Source: Micromonospora craniellae | GTDB lineage: Bacteria > Actinomycetota > Actinomycetes > Mycobacteriales > Micromonosporaceae | Direction: 5' to 3' | Length of the DNA stretch: 64,000 nt | Assembly: GCF_014764405.1 (NCBI RefSeq) | Contig: NZ_CP061725.1 | Coordinates: 4,278,001-4,342,000, forward strand | Part shown: in pieces, positions 17,284 through 24,878 of the stretch | Layout: every line of letters starts with the position of its first letter | Position numbering within the stretch: the first letter of the stretch is position 1 | Program-made: the position numbers and the translations under genes | Notes under the pieces: model-generated | What the model saw: only the letters and a program-made list of their open reading frames with translations | Told to the model about the DNA's origin: nothing | Database searches by the model: none

Positions 17284-18528
17284 TCAGGTCACCGGCTGGC
17301 AGATGAGCACCGTCGGCGCCGCGGCGACCCGGGTCAGCACCAGGCTGGCCGGCTGGTCACCGGTCAGCCTCAGGTCCCGCCGGAGCCGCTCCGGTTCCAG
17401 CGCGGAGCCCCGCTTGAGGATCTCCACCCGGCCGACCCGGCGCTCCCTCAGCAGCGCCCGCAGCCGCTTGAGCGAGAACGCCAGCACGTCGGTCACCTCC
17501 AGGCAGCGGGCGTACGGGGTGGGGATGGCCCGGTCGGCATAGAGGTAGGCGATGCTCGGGTCGGCCAGCGAGGCGTCCAGGTCGGCGGCCAGCTCGGCGA
17601 CCAGGTGCGCCCGCACCACCGCCGAATCCGGGTCGTAGACGAACCTGCGTACCGGCCCGACCGGCGCCTCCGCCGTCCCCTGCCCGGTGAGCTGATACAC
17701 GCGCGGCCCGTCGCCGGGATGTAAGGAGGGGACCCCTGCTATGCACGAGGCGTTAGTAGGGGACCCTTCCTTACATACGGTTGCGCGGCGTCGGTGTTCG
17801 GCGAGCGGGCCGCACCAGAGGGCCGCCTCGACCAGGTCGCCGTCGACGCCGACCCACTCGGCCTCGGCACCGGCCGGGATCAGGGCATGATCGAGACCCG
17901 GCGCCACCTTCACCGCCGTGTACGGCACCCGTTCGGCCAGCCCGACGACGAAGTCCCAGGGTGGCGAGTACGCGTTCGGGTCGAAGATCCGGCGACCGGT
18001 GCCGGCCCGACGACGGGCCGGATCGCAGAAGACCGCGTCGACCCGGGTCACGTCGAACGCGGTCGCGTCGCCGCACTCCACGGAGACGAGGTCGGCCAAC
18101 CCTGCGGCGTGGGCGTTCGCCTCGGCGAGCGCAGCGGTGAGCGGGTCGGCCTCCACGGCGTACACCCGGATGCCGGTGCGGGCGGCGGCCAGCGCGTCGG
18201 CGCCCAACCCGCAGCCCAGGTCCGCCAGGGTGGCCACCCCGGCGGCCCGCAGCCGTCGCGCCCGGCGGTCCGCGACGATCCGCCGGGTGGCCTGCTCCAG
18301 ACCGGGCCGGGTGAAGAACATGCCCCTCGCCTCCGGCCCGAACTTGCCGGTGGCGCGGCGGCGCAACTCCGCCTGGGTCAGGGCCGCCGCCGCCAACCCG
18401 GCCGGCACCCCGGCCGCGCGGAGCGTGGCCGCCGCGTGCAGCGGGTCACCGCCGGCCACCCGCACCGCCGCGTCGAGCGCCGCCGACCCTTCGTCGGTAC
18501 GCAACGCAGCGAACTGCCCCAGATCCAC
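17284..18528 (-). CDS. Class I SAM-dependent methyltransferase, THUMP-like; carries an in-frame palindromic repeat
   Basis: A 414-residue protein from GTG 18528. The SAM-binding motif LADLGCGLGADALAAA lies near residue 117, acidic loop YAVEADPLTAALAEANA follows, and VFCDPARRR is an N/DPPY-like catalytic region. The C-terminal THUMP-like region includes ILKRGSALEPERLR. Residues 252-270 (CKEGSPTNASCIAGVPSLH) are encoded wholly by the palindromic repeat at 17720-17775, inserted between ATV and PGDGPR. The rest of the fold looks normal, so the insertion probably lies in a surface loop. The substrate is unknown; RNA methylation is suggested by the THUMP-like end. Confidence 0.85.
   Translation of the reverse strand: MDLGQFAALRTDEGSAALDAAVRVAGGDPLHAAATLRAAGVPAGLAAAALTQAELRRRATGKFGPEARGMFFTRPGLEQATRRIVADRRARRLRAAGVATLADLGCGLGADALAAARTGIRVYAVEADPLTAALAEANAHAAGLADLVSVECGDATAFDVTRVDAVFCDPARRRAGTGRRIFDPNAYSPPWDFVVGLAERVPYTAVKVAPGLDHALIPAGAEAEWVGVDGDLVEAALWCGPLAEHRRRATVCKEGSPTNASCIAGVPSLHPGDGPRVYQLTGQGTAEAPVGPVRRFVYDPDSAVVRAHLVAELAADLDASLADPSIAYLYADRAIPTPYARCLEVTDVLAFSLKRLRALLRERRVGRVEILKRGSALEPERLRRDLRLTGDQPASLVLTRVAAAPTVLICQPVT
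17720..17775. repeat. 56-bp palindromic element, copy A, inside a coding sequence
   Basis: The ends TGTAAGGAGGGGACCCC and GGGGACCCTTCCTTACA are near-perfect inverted arms; the centre is CTATGCACGAGGCGTTAGTA. A second copy lies at 50308-50362 with the same centre. On the minus strand it adds 19 codons in frame to the methyltransferase, without a stop. The situation is like Rickettsia palindromic elements, which also insert in frame. No transposase is nearby, so it would be moved in trans. Confidence 0.85.
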
Positions 18529-18616
18529 CCGCCGATTATCCGGGTCGCCACCCGACACCGACCCGACCGCCCCCGCCGCTGTCCCCAACCGGCGCTGTCC
18601 AGTTCATGATCGTGCT

Positions 18617-18671
18617 CGATCCAGATTCGAGTGGTCTCGCAGTCGCCTGGACACCACTCGATCCTGGATCG
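18617..18671. repeat. Inverted repeat, 19-bp arms (CGATCCAG..GAGTGGT)
   Basis: Arms 18617-18635 and 18653-18671 pair at 17 of 19 positions around a 17-nt loop. The arm is built of CGATCC and TCGAGTGGT blocks. It is a likely transcribed hairpin or remnant of a small mobile palindrome; the sequence differs from the GATCATGGAGT family next to it. Confidence 0.6.
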
Positions 18672-18741
18672 AACGTGACCTCAACGCCGTTCGCGGTATC
18701 CCGCCGGCCGTCGATCATGCGGCATCCCGCCCATCGCCCGC

Positions 18742-18811
18742 CGATCATGGAGTCGTGGCTCGTGCAAACACCCTTAATCGGGGCGTTTCGTCGACCACAA
18801 CTCCATGATCG
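18742..18811. repeat. Inverted repeat, GATCATGGAGTYGTGG family, copy 1
   Basis: Arms 18742-18758 and 18795-18811 pair with one mismatch (CGATCATGGAGTCGTGG against CCACAACTCCATGATCG). The 36-nt loop holds a nested complementary pair around AAACACCC and GGGGCGTTT. The same arms occur at 29061-29133. Confidence 0.75.
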
Positions 18812-18950
18812 ACGGGGCGACGGGGGCAGGGCGGACGGGGCGGCGGGGCCGAGGGGCGGCGGGGCCGAGGGGCGGCGGGCCGCTGGTGGAGGGGCGACTT
18901 CGGCGGCGGGTGCTGTGGGTGGCAGCGCCAGCGGCAGCGCCCGGGGGTGA

Positions 18951-19142
18951 TCAGTGGGTGGGGTGGTGGGTGGTGACGAAGGCGTGCCAGGCAGCCGGGG
19001 TGAAGGTGAGCGCCGGGCCGGTCGGGTCCTTGCTGTCACGTACGGCGACCACGCCGGGCAGGTTGTCGGCTACCTCGACGCAGGCGCCGCCGTTGGCGTT
19101 GCTGCGGGAGGACTTGCGCCAGGCGGCACGGGTCAGGTCCAT
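18951..19142 (-). CDS. DUF397 small regulatory-partner protein
   Basis: A 63-residue DUF397 protein starting at ATG 19142. The family signature WRKSSRSNANGGACVEVADN is followed by VAVRDSKDPTGPALTF and WHAFV. It overlaps the XRE regulator's stop by 10 bp, the standard actinobacterial XRE-DUF397 pair (as in WhiJ/BldB-type systems). In such pairs the small protein antagonises or modulates the DNA-binding partner; this role is inferred. Confidence 0.92.
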   Translation of the reverse strand: MDLTRAAWRKSSRSNANGGACVEVADNLPGVVAVRDSKDPTGPALTFTPAAWHAFVTTHHPTH

Positions 19143-19933
19143 GAGTTCGCCACTTCCTCGATCAGGCGGGCGGACTGCCGGCGCGGCAGCGCCTCACCGG
19201 CCACAGTCTCCCAACGACGTCCGAGGTTGGCAAGCTCGTTCGGGCTGTCCACGGTGTGCCCCCGGAGTTGGTTGTCCAGATGGGCCACCTCGGTGCCGTC
19301 GGCGAGTCGAGCCAGCACGAACGGGCCGTGGAGCCCGATGTACCACGGGGTCTCGGCCGGCACGATCCGTACCTGGACATGCGAATGGTCGGCGAGGGCG
19401 CGCAGGTGCTTCACCTGCTCGTACATGGTCGTGGGCTCGCCCACCTGCCGGCGCAGCGCCTGCTCATCGAGCACCGCGACGAGCTGCGGCGGCTCCTCGC
19501 GGGCGAGGATCTCCTGCCGCGCCATCCGGGCCAGCACCCGCTTCTCGATCTGCTCGTCGGCCAGCGGCGGCCCGGCCCGCAACATCTCCCGCGCGTACGC
19601 CTCGGTCTGGAGCAGGCCCGGCACCACCGCCGGGTCGTACCAGCGCAGCGCGACGGCCTCGCGCTCGATCTCGCCCCACGGCCGGAACCAGTCCGGCTCG
19701 GCGTGCAACCGGATCAACTCCAGCATCCCGACGAAGAGGCCACCGGTCTCCAGCACCTTGTCGAACCGGGACAGGTAGTCGACGCTGAGGTGGTTCGGGC
19801 CGATCTCCATCGCGCTCACCGCCGACGGGGAGTAGTTGACCATCTTGCCGAGTTCTTCCTGGCTGAGCCCGCGCAGCTTGCGGGCCCGGCGCAGTTGGTC
19901 GCGCAGGAAACCCAGGGTTGGCATGTCCGCCAT
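19133..19933 (-). CDS. XRE-family regulator with DUF5753
   Basis: A 266-residue protein. The N-terminal helix-turn-helix (residues about 8-60) is LRDQLRRARKLRGLSQEEL with YSPSAVSAMEIGPNHLSVDY, and the rest is the DUF5753 domain (PAVVPGLLQTEAYAREML, HVQVRIVPAETPWYIGLHGPF). ATG 19933 is preferred because GGAGG lies 13 bases upstream, inside a possible longer GTG frame from 19951. It is expressed with the overlapping DUF397 gene and divergent from groES. The phased repeat array at 20021-20117 lies just upstream of it and could be its operator. Confidence 0.9.
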   Translation of the reverse strand: MADMPTLGFLRDQLRRARKLRGLSQEELGKMVNYSPSAVSAMEIGPNHLSVDYLSRFDKVLETGGLFVGMLELIRLHAEPDWFRPWGEIEREAVALRWYDPAVVPGLLQTEAYAREMLRAGPPLADEQIEKRVLARMARQEILAREEPPQLVAVLDEQALRRQVGEPTTMYEQVKHLRALADHSHVQVRIVPAETPWYIGLHGPFVLARLADGTEVAHLDNQLRGHTVDSPNELANLGRRWETVAGEALPRRQSARLIEEVANSWT

Positions 19934-20020
19934 CTGTCCGCCCTCCGTCACGTAATAGCGCCGGAGAGTAAGCGTCGGTCGTTCGGTGGGGAAGCGAGCG
20001 TCGGCGTGTTGCGGTCAACC

Positions 20021-20117
20021 GTGGCGAACGCTGGCGTAAGAGTGGCGAACGCTGGTGCAAGAGCGGCAGAAGAGTGGCGAGATAGTGGCGCGAGAGTGTG
20101 GAAATGTGGCGACACGA
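20021..20117. repeat. Array of GTGGCG-type units spaced 10-12 bp
   Basis: About nine units start at 20021, 20031, 20042, 20052, 20063, 20074, 20085, 20096 and 20106. Examples are GTGGCGAACG, CTGGCGTAAGA, GCGGCAGAAGA, GTGGCGAGATA, GTGGCGCGAGA and GTGGCGACACGA; the rough consensus is GTGGCGNNAGA. The spacing equals one helical turn, so all units face one side of the DNA. The array lies between the XRE start (19933) and the groES promoter. It suggests a cooperative binding site or intrinsic DNA shape signal. Confidence 0.7.
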
Positions 20118-20126
20118 GGTGGTGGG

Positions 20127-20153
20127 TTGGCACTCTCCTTGACGGAGTGCTAG
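20127..20153 (+). promoter_or_regulatory. CIRCE operator 1 (HrcA site)
   Basis: TTGGCACTC-N9-GAGTGCTAG matches the CIRCE consensus TTAGCACTC-N9-GAGTGCTAA with two changes. It overlaps the -35 element of the groES promoter, so HrcA bound here would block polymerase. Confidence 0.93.
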
Positions 20154-20167
20154 CCGAGGAATAACCT
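20139..20167 (+). promoter_or_regulatory. Predicted groES housekeeping promoter
   Basis: TTGACG (20139-20144) and TAACCT (20162-20167) are 17 bp apart, a good -35/-10 pair. The predicted start is near 20174, inside the second CIRCE site, so both operators overlap the promoter and start. Confidence 0.65.
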
Positions 20168-20171
20168 GCGA

Positions 20172-20198
20172 TTAGCACTCTCACCCTGAGGGTGCCAA
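20172..20198 (+). promoter_or_regulatory. CIRCE operator 2 (HrcA site)
   Basis: TTAGCACTC-N9-GGGTGCCAA: the left arm is exact and the right arm is degenerate at three positions. It lies at the predicted transcription start of groES. Two CIRCE sites before groES are typical of actinomycetes. Confidence 0.88.
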
Positions 20199-20333
20199 CG
20201 TCCGGGCCCTGGTGCCCGGGGGTTGAACGCCAGGCGGACCGGCACCCGCGACGACGGCCCCGCCCGGTGGCATGTGGCAATTGACGCCGGTCGGCGTGCT
20301 GACCGGCAACGAAACCAAGTACCCCAGGAGGGT

Positions 20334-20648
20334 ATGCCCGTGACTACCGCGACCAAGGTTGCGATCAAGCCGCTCGAGGACCGCATCGTGGTCCAGGCGA
20401 ACGAGGCCGAGACCACCACCGCCTCGGGCATCGTGATCCCCGACACCGCCAAGGAGAAGCCGCAGGAGGGCACCGTCCTCGCTGTCGGCCCCGGCCGGAT
20501 CGACGACAAGGGCAACCGCGTGCCGATCGACGTCTCCGTCGGCGACACCGTTCTCTACTCGAAGTACGGCGGCACCGAGGTCAAGTACGCCGGCGAGGAG
20601 TACCTGGTGCTCTCCGCCCGCGACGTCCTCGCGGTCATCGAGAAGTAA
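20334..20648 (+). CDS. groES: Co-chaperonin GroES
   Basis: A 104-residue GroES that caps the chaperonin cage. It contains IKPLEDRIVVQANEAETTT with the mobile loop TASGIVIPDTAKEKPQEG, and ends YLVLSARDVLAVIEK. ATG 20334 gives the commonly annotated start, but AGGAGG (20326-20331) is only 2 nt away. The in-frame GTG at 20340 has ideal 8-nt spacing and may be the true start. Expression is controlled by two CIRCE sites, and a hairpin separates it from groEL. Confidence 0.95.
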   Translation: MPVTTATKVAIKPLEDRIVVQANEAETTTASGIVIPDTAKEKPQEGTVLAVGPGRIDDKGNRVPIDVSVGDTVLYSKYGGTEVKYAGEEYLVLSARDVLAVIEK

Positions 20649-20662
20649 CCAACCGATCAGTG

Positions 20663-20700
20663 ACGTTGCCCCGGTCCGGCTCGCCGGGCCGGGGCAACGT
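20663..20700 (+). terminator. Hairpin between groES and groEL
   Basis: ACGTTGCCCCGGTCCGG pairs with CCGGGCCGGGGCAACGT across a short loop (one G-U or mismatch). There is no U-run, so it is likely a partial terminator or processing site that sets the groES:groEL ratio rather than a full stop. It ends 18 nt before the groEL ATG. Confidence 0.65.
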
Positions 20701-20718
20701 CGCGTCGAAGGGACATTC

Positions 20719-22356
20719 ATGGCGAAGATCCTGAGCTTCTCGGACGACGCCCGGCACCTGCTGGAACACGGTGTCAACGCGCTCGCGGACGCGGTCAAGG
20801 TCACCCTCGGGCCGCGCGGGCGCAACGTCGTCCTGGACAAGAAATTCGGTGCGCCGACGATCACCAACGATGGCGTGACCATCGCGAAGGAGATCGAGCT
20901 CACCAACCCGTACGAGAACCTCGGCGCGCAGCTGGTCAAGGAGGTGGCGACCAAGACCAACGATGTCGCCGGCGACGGGACCACCACCGCGACCGTGCTG
21001 GCGCAGGCCATGGTCCGCGAGGGTCTGCGCAACGTCACCGCGGGCGCCAACCCGGCCGGCCTCAAGCGGGGCATCGACGCGGCCTCCGCGAAGGTCTCCG
21101 AGGCGCTGCTCGGCAAGGCCGTCGAGGTCGCCGACAAGAAGGCCGTGGCGCACGTCGCGACGGTCTCCGCGCAGGACTCCACCATCGGCGAGCTGATCGC
21201 CGAGGCGATGGAGCGGGTCGGCCGCGACGGTGTGATCACCGTCGAGGAGGGCTCCGCCCTGCACACCGAGCTGGACGTGACCGAGGGTCTCCAGTTCGAC
21301 AAGGGCTTCATCTCGCCGAACTTCGTCACTGACGCGGAGTCGCAGGAGTCCGTCCTGGAGGACGCGTACATCCTGATCACCACGCAGAAGATCTCGGCGA
21401 TCGAGGAGCTGCTGCCGCTGCTGGAGAAGGTCCTCCAGAACAACAAGCCGCTGCTGATCGTCGCCGAGGACGTCGAGGGTCAGGCCCTGTCCACCCTGGT
21501 GGTCAACGCGATCCGCAAGACCCTCAAGGTCTGCGCGGTCAAGGCTCCCGGCTTCGGCGACCGCCGCAAGGCGATGCTCCAGGACATGGCGATCCTCACC
21601 GGTGCCGAGCTGGTCGCGCCCGAGCTGGGCTACAAGCTCGACCAGGTCGGCCTGGAGGTGCTGGGCACCGCCCGGCGCATCGTGGTCGACAAGGAGAACA
21701 CCACCATCGTCGACGGTGGCGGGCAGTCCGCCGAGGTCACCGACCGGGTCGCCCAGATCCGCAAGGAGATCGAGGCGTCGGACTCCGAGTGGGACCGGGA
21801 GAAGCTCGCCGAGCGGCTGGCCAAGCTCTCCGGCGGCATCGCGGTGGTCAAGGTCGGCGCGGCCACCGAGGTCGAGATGAAGGAGCGCAAGCACCGCATC
21901 GAGGACGCCATCGCCGCGACCAAGGCTGCGGTCGAGGAGGGTACGGTCCCCGGCGGCGGTGCCGCCCTGGCCCAGATCCTGCCGGTGCTCGATGACGACC
22001 TGGGCTTCACCGGTGACGAGAAGGTCGGCGTCTCGATCGTGCGCAAGGCGCTGGTCGAGCCGCTGCGCTGGATCGCCCAGAACGCCGGCCACGACGGTTA
22101 CGTGGTGGTGCAGAAGGTCGTCGCGGCGGAGTGGGGCACCGGCCTGGACGCCGCCGTCGGCGAGTACGTCGACCTGGCCAAGGCGGGCATCGTCGACCCG
22201 GTCAAGGTGACCCGTAACGCGGTCACCAACGCCGCGTCGATCGCCGGTCTGCTGCTCACCACCGAGAGCCTCGTGGTGGAGAAGCCGAAGGAGCCGGAGC
22301 CCGCCGCAGGCGGTCACGGCCACGGGCACGGCCACCAGCACGGCCCGGGTTTCTGA
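20719..22356 (+). CDS. groL: Chaperonin GroEL, His-rich-tail (GroEL1) type
   Basis: A 545-residue 60-kDa chaperonin. It shows the ATP-site motifs TLGPRGRNVVLDKKFG and NDVAGDGTTTATVLAQAM, plus GFGDRRKAMLQDMAILTG and VPGGGAAL. Instead of the GGM tail it ends in a histidine-rich stretch (GGHGHGHGHQHGPGF), the mark of actinobacterial GroEL1 linked to groES. Such species usually have a second, GGM-tailed GroEL elsewhere. A good hairpin follows the stop. Confidence 0.96.
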   Translation: MAKILSFSDDARHLLEHGVNALADAVKVTLGPRGRNVVLDKKFGAPTITNDGVTIAKEIELTNPYENLGAQLVKEVATKTNDVAGDGTTTATVLAQAMVREGLRNVTAGANPAGLKRGIDAASAKVSEALLGKAVEVADKKAVAHVATVSAQDSTIGELIAEAMERVGRDGVITVEEGSALHTELDVTEGLQFDKGFISPNFVTDAESQESVLEDAYILITTQKISAIEELLPLLEKVLQNNKPLLIVAEDVEGQALSTLVVNAIRKTLKVCAVKAPGFGDRRKAMLQDMAILTGAELVAPELGYKLDQVGLEVLGTARRIVVDKENTTIVDGGGQSAEVTDRVAQIRKEIEASDSEWDREKLAERLAKLSGGIAVVKVGAATEVEMKERKHRIEDAIAATKAAVEEGTVPGGGAALAQILPVLDDDLGFTGDEKVGVSIVRKALVEPLRWIAQNAGHDGYVVVQKVVAAEWGTGLDAAVGEYVDLAKAGIVDPVKVTRNAVTNAASIAGLLLTTESLVVEKPKEPEPAAGGHGHGHGHQHGPGF

Positions 22357-22372
22357 CCCCTGCCGGACCTGG

Positions 22373-22409
22373 ACGCGGGGCGCATCGTCGACGACGGTGC
22401 GCCCCGCGT
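22373..22409 (+). terminator. Hairpin terminator after groEL
   Basis: ACGCGGGGCGCA pairs perfectly with TGCGCCCCGCGT across a 13-nt loop. It lies 16 nt after the groEL stop. It lacks a U-run, as is common for high-GC actinomycete terminators. Confidence 0.7.
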
Positions 22410-22478
22410 GCGTTCCGGCCCGGTCACGCTCGGTCGAGGTGGCTACCGATCGGGCGTACGGTCGGAAACACTGGACCG

Positions 22479-24158
22479 GTGAGCAGTACGACGCCCCGGT
22501 ACGCAGCCCTGGCCGGTGTCGCCGCCGCAGCGGCGGCCATCGGTGCCGCCGAAGTGGTGGCGGTGTTGACCGGCCCCCGTTCCGCCCCGCTGGTGGCGGT
22601 CGGTGGGCTGGTCGTGGACGCGGCCCCCGAGCCGGTGAAGCGGTTCGGGATCGCGGTCTTCGGCACGTACGACAAGATCGCTCTGCTGGTCGGGACGGGG
22701 GTGCTGCTGGCCGGTTTCGCCGCCCTGCTGGGCGTGCTGGCCGTCCGCCGCCTGGTGGTGGGCCTGGCCGGCATCGCGGCGTTCGCCGCACTGGGTGCCG
22801 GTGCGGCGCTGACCCGGGCCGGCGCGGACGGCCTGGACGTGCTGCCGCCGCTGGTCGGCGCGTTGGTCGGCGGCGTGACGCTCTGGGCGTTCGTCGCCGG
22901 GCCGCTGGAACTCGACCCGTGGCCCTGGTCCCCGCCGACCGAGCAGCGTCCACCCGGACCGGACGAGGCCGGACCGCAGCGTGCACATGAGCCGGCCGAG
23001 GCCGGGCCGCAGCATTCACCTGCGCCGGCAGCGGCGGGACCGCAGCATTCATCCGCGCCGGACGGGGCGGGTCCGCAGCGTGGTGCCGACCCGGAGTCGC
23101 GGCGGCGGTTCCTCACCGGTGTCGGCGCGGTGCTCGGGGTGGCCGTCGTCGGCGGTGCGGCCGGGCGGTGGTGGGCCGGCCGGCGCGGTGTCGCCGACGC
23201 CCGGGCTGCGATCAGGCTGCCCGCCCCGGTCTCCGCCGCGCCGCCGCTACCCGCCGGTGTCGACCTCCAGGTGCCGGGCGTGGCGCCCTTCGTCACCGAG
23301 AACCGGCGCTTCTACCGCATCGACACCGCCCTGGTGGTGCCGCAGGTGGATCCCCAGACGTGGCGGCTGCGCATCCATGGCCGGGTGCGCAACCCGGTGA
23401 CGCTGAGCTTCGCGGACCTGCTGGCCCGGCCGATGGTGGAGCGGTACGTGACGCTGGCGTGCGTCTCCAACGAGGTCGGCGGCGACCTGATCGGCAACGC
23501 GCGGTGGCTCGGCGTACCGCTCCGGGAACTGCTCGACGAGGTGCAGCCGCTCGACGGCGCGGACCAGGTGGTCGGGCGCTCGGTGGACGGCTGGACCTGC
23601 GGCACCCCGACGGTGGTGCTGCGGGACGGGCGGGACGCGTTGCTCGCCGTCGGCATGAACGGCGAGCCGCTGCCGGTGGCGCACGGATTCCCCGCCCGGA
23701 TGGTGGTGCCCGGCCTTTACGGGTACGTGTCGGCGTGCAAGTGGATCACCGAGCTGGAGCTGACCAGCTTCGCGGACTTCGACGCGTACTGGGTACCACG
23801 GGGCTGGTCGGCCGAGGGGCCGGTGAAGACGCAGTCGCGGATCGACACGCCCCGCCCGCGTAACCGTCCGGCCGCCGGCCCGGTCACCGTGGCCGGGGTG
23901 GCGTGGGCGCAGCACCGGGGCGTACGCCGGGTCGAGGTACGCGTCGACGGCGGGCCCTGGCAGGAGGCGGAGCTGGCGCCGACGGCCTCGGTGGACACCT
24001 GGGTGCAGTGGTCCTGGCGGTGGGAGGCGACGCCCGGCGAGCACACCCTCCAGGTCCGGGCGACCGACGCCGCCGGCGAGGCGCAGACCGAGCAGCGGCG
24101 GGGCGTGGCACCGGACGGCGCGACGGGCTGGCACTCGGTCACCCTGACGGTCGAGTGA
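22479..24158 (+). CDS. Membrane-anchored molybdopterin-dependent oxidoreductase (sulfite-oxidase family)
   Basis: A 559-residue protein. Residues 1-145 hold about four or five transmembrane helices. A linker (about 148-205) has roughly four copies of an 11-residue A-G-P-Q-x repeat. Then comes SRRRFLTGVGAVLGVAVVGGAA, a Tat-like Arg motif with a further hydrophobic helix. The Mo-cofactor domain (about 255-450) has the ligand Cys in YVTLACVSNEVGG, and a C-terminal dimerisation beta domain follows (VTVAGVAWAQHRGVRRVEVRVD). It probably acts outside the membrane; the substrate is unknown. It starts at GTG 22479. Confidence 0.88.
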   Translation: MSSTTPRYAALAGVAAAAAAIGAAEVVAVLTGPRSAPLVAVGGLVVDAAPEPVKRFGIAVFGTYDKIALLVGTGVLLAGFAALLGVLAVRRLVVGLAGIAAFAALGAGAALTRAGADGLDVLPPLVGALVGGVTLWAFVAGPLELDPWPWSPPTEQRPPGPDEAGPQRAHEPAEAGPQHSPAPAAAGPQHSSAPDGAGPQRGADPESRRRFLTGVGAVLGVAVVGGAAGRWWAGRRGVADARAAIRLPAPVSAAPPLPAGVDLQVPGVAPFVTENRRFYRIDTALVVPQVDPQTWRLRIHGRVRNPVTLSFADLLARPMVERYVTLACVSNEVGGDLIGNARWLGVPLRELLDEVQPLDGADQVVGRSVDGWTCGTPTVVLRDGRDALLAVGMNGEPLPVAHGFPARMVVPGLYGYVSACKWITELELTSFADFDAYWVPRGWSAEGPVKTQSRIDTPRPRNRPAAGPVTVAGVAWAQHRGVRRVEVRVDGGPWQEAELAPTASVDTWVQWSWRWEATPGEHTLQVRATDAAGEAQTEQRRGVAPDGATGWHSVTLTVE

Positions 24159-24192
24159 CGCACAGACCGACGCCGCGCTTCTGACGCAAAGG

Positions 24193-24230
24193 CCGACGCC
24201 GCGCTTCCGGGGGCGGGAGCGCGACGTCGG
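24193..24230. terminator. Convergent terminator between oxidoreductase and whiB
   Basis: CCGACG-C-CGCGCT pairs with AGCGCG-A-CGTCGG around a G-rich loop. The left arm block GCCGACGCCGCGCTTC is a near repeat of sequence about 33 bp upstream. It serves the plus-strand oxidoreductase and the minus-strand whiB gene. Confidence 0.6.
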
Positions 24231-24240
24231 GGCCGTTCGG

Positions 24241-24624
24241 TCAGGCGACGTTGCGTTGGGCCGGGAGGGTCGACTTGTGGGAGCTGCCCAGGCGGGCCTC
24301 CAGCCGGTTGACGTCGACCCGGGTCTGCCGACGGTCGGCGAGGTCCTCCCAGCCGACCGCGAGCAGGCGCAGCCGCTCCGACTCGCTGAACCCGCCCCAC
24401 ACGCCGTACGGCTCCCGCACCGCCAGCGCGTGCGCGGCGCACTCGGCGCGTACCGGGCAGGCGCGGCAGACGTTCTTGGCGGAGGACTCGCGCCGGAGCC
24501 GGGAGGATCCGCGCTCGCCGTCGGGGTGGAAGAACTGGGCACTGTCGCGGCCACGGCAGGAGCCGAGCCGCTGCCAGTCCCACAGGTCGATGATGGGTCC
24601 CGGCAGTCTACGTACGTTCGACAT
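24241..24624 (-). CDS. WhiB-family iron-sulfur transcription factor
   Basis: A 127-residue Wbl protein. The four cluster-binding cysteines are in GSCRG, NVCRACPVRAEC (C-x2-C-x5-C), followed by the G[V/I]WGG turn (REPYGVWGGFSESERLRLL). A basic C-terminal helix completes it. ATG 24624 has a good GGAGGGG upstream. It is divergent from the BldM-like gene and near groEL and guaB, the same neighbourhood as whiB3 in mycobacteria. It senses redox/NO through the 4Fe-4S cluster and acts with a sigma factor; targets are unknown. Confidence 0.93.
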   Translation of the reverse strand: MSNVRRLPGPIIDLWDWQRLGSCRGRDSAQFFHPDGERGSSRLRRESSAKNVCRACPVRAECAAHALAVREPYGVWGGFSESERLRLLAVGWEDLADRRQTRVDVNRLEARLGSSHKSTLPAQRNVA

Positions 24625-24878
24625 CTTGCACCCCTCCTCTCGCGCGGCACCGCGAGATACTTCGTGGCCGGCTGTCCGGGCGGCGGGCCGCGCAGGCGCA
24701 CCGTTCCCGGCCTGAGCCCTCGGTACCCAACCCCTTCTCGGCTCACACGTGTGTGATCCAAAAGCTTTGGCGGATTGGGGCATATGCACTATCTGTCGGA
24801 AAAGTTAGAAGAGTTGCCGGGAACCCCCTCCCGACCACACCCGGTCATGGTCTGCTCGTGTGCGGAGAGGAGATCACA

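Larger units (their letters stand above)
18529..18950. other. Gene-less 422-bp region holding two inverted repeats
   Basis: Between the methyltransferase start and the DUF397 stop I see no coding frame with sensible codon pattern. The stretch holds two hairpin-forming repeats (18617-18671 and 18742-18811) and then a G-rich, purine-biased run (about 18815-18900, GGCGGGGCCGAGGGGCGGCG). It must also contain the promoter of the minus-strand methyltransferase/ybaK pair. Confidence 0.6.

Noticed and set aside
19948..20280. Minus-strand frame across the phased array encoding repeats of APAFATLTPAFAT
   Set aside because: The peptide repeats simply reflect the DNA repeats; the frame crosses both CIRCE sites and the groES promoter.
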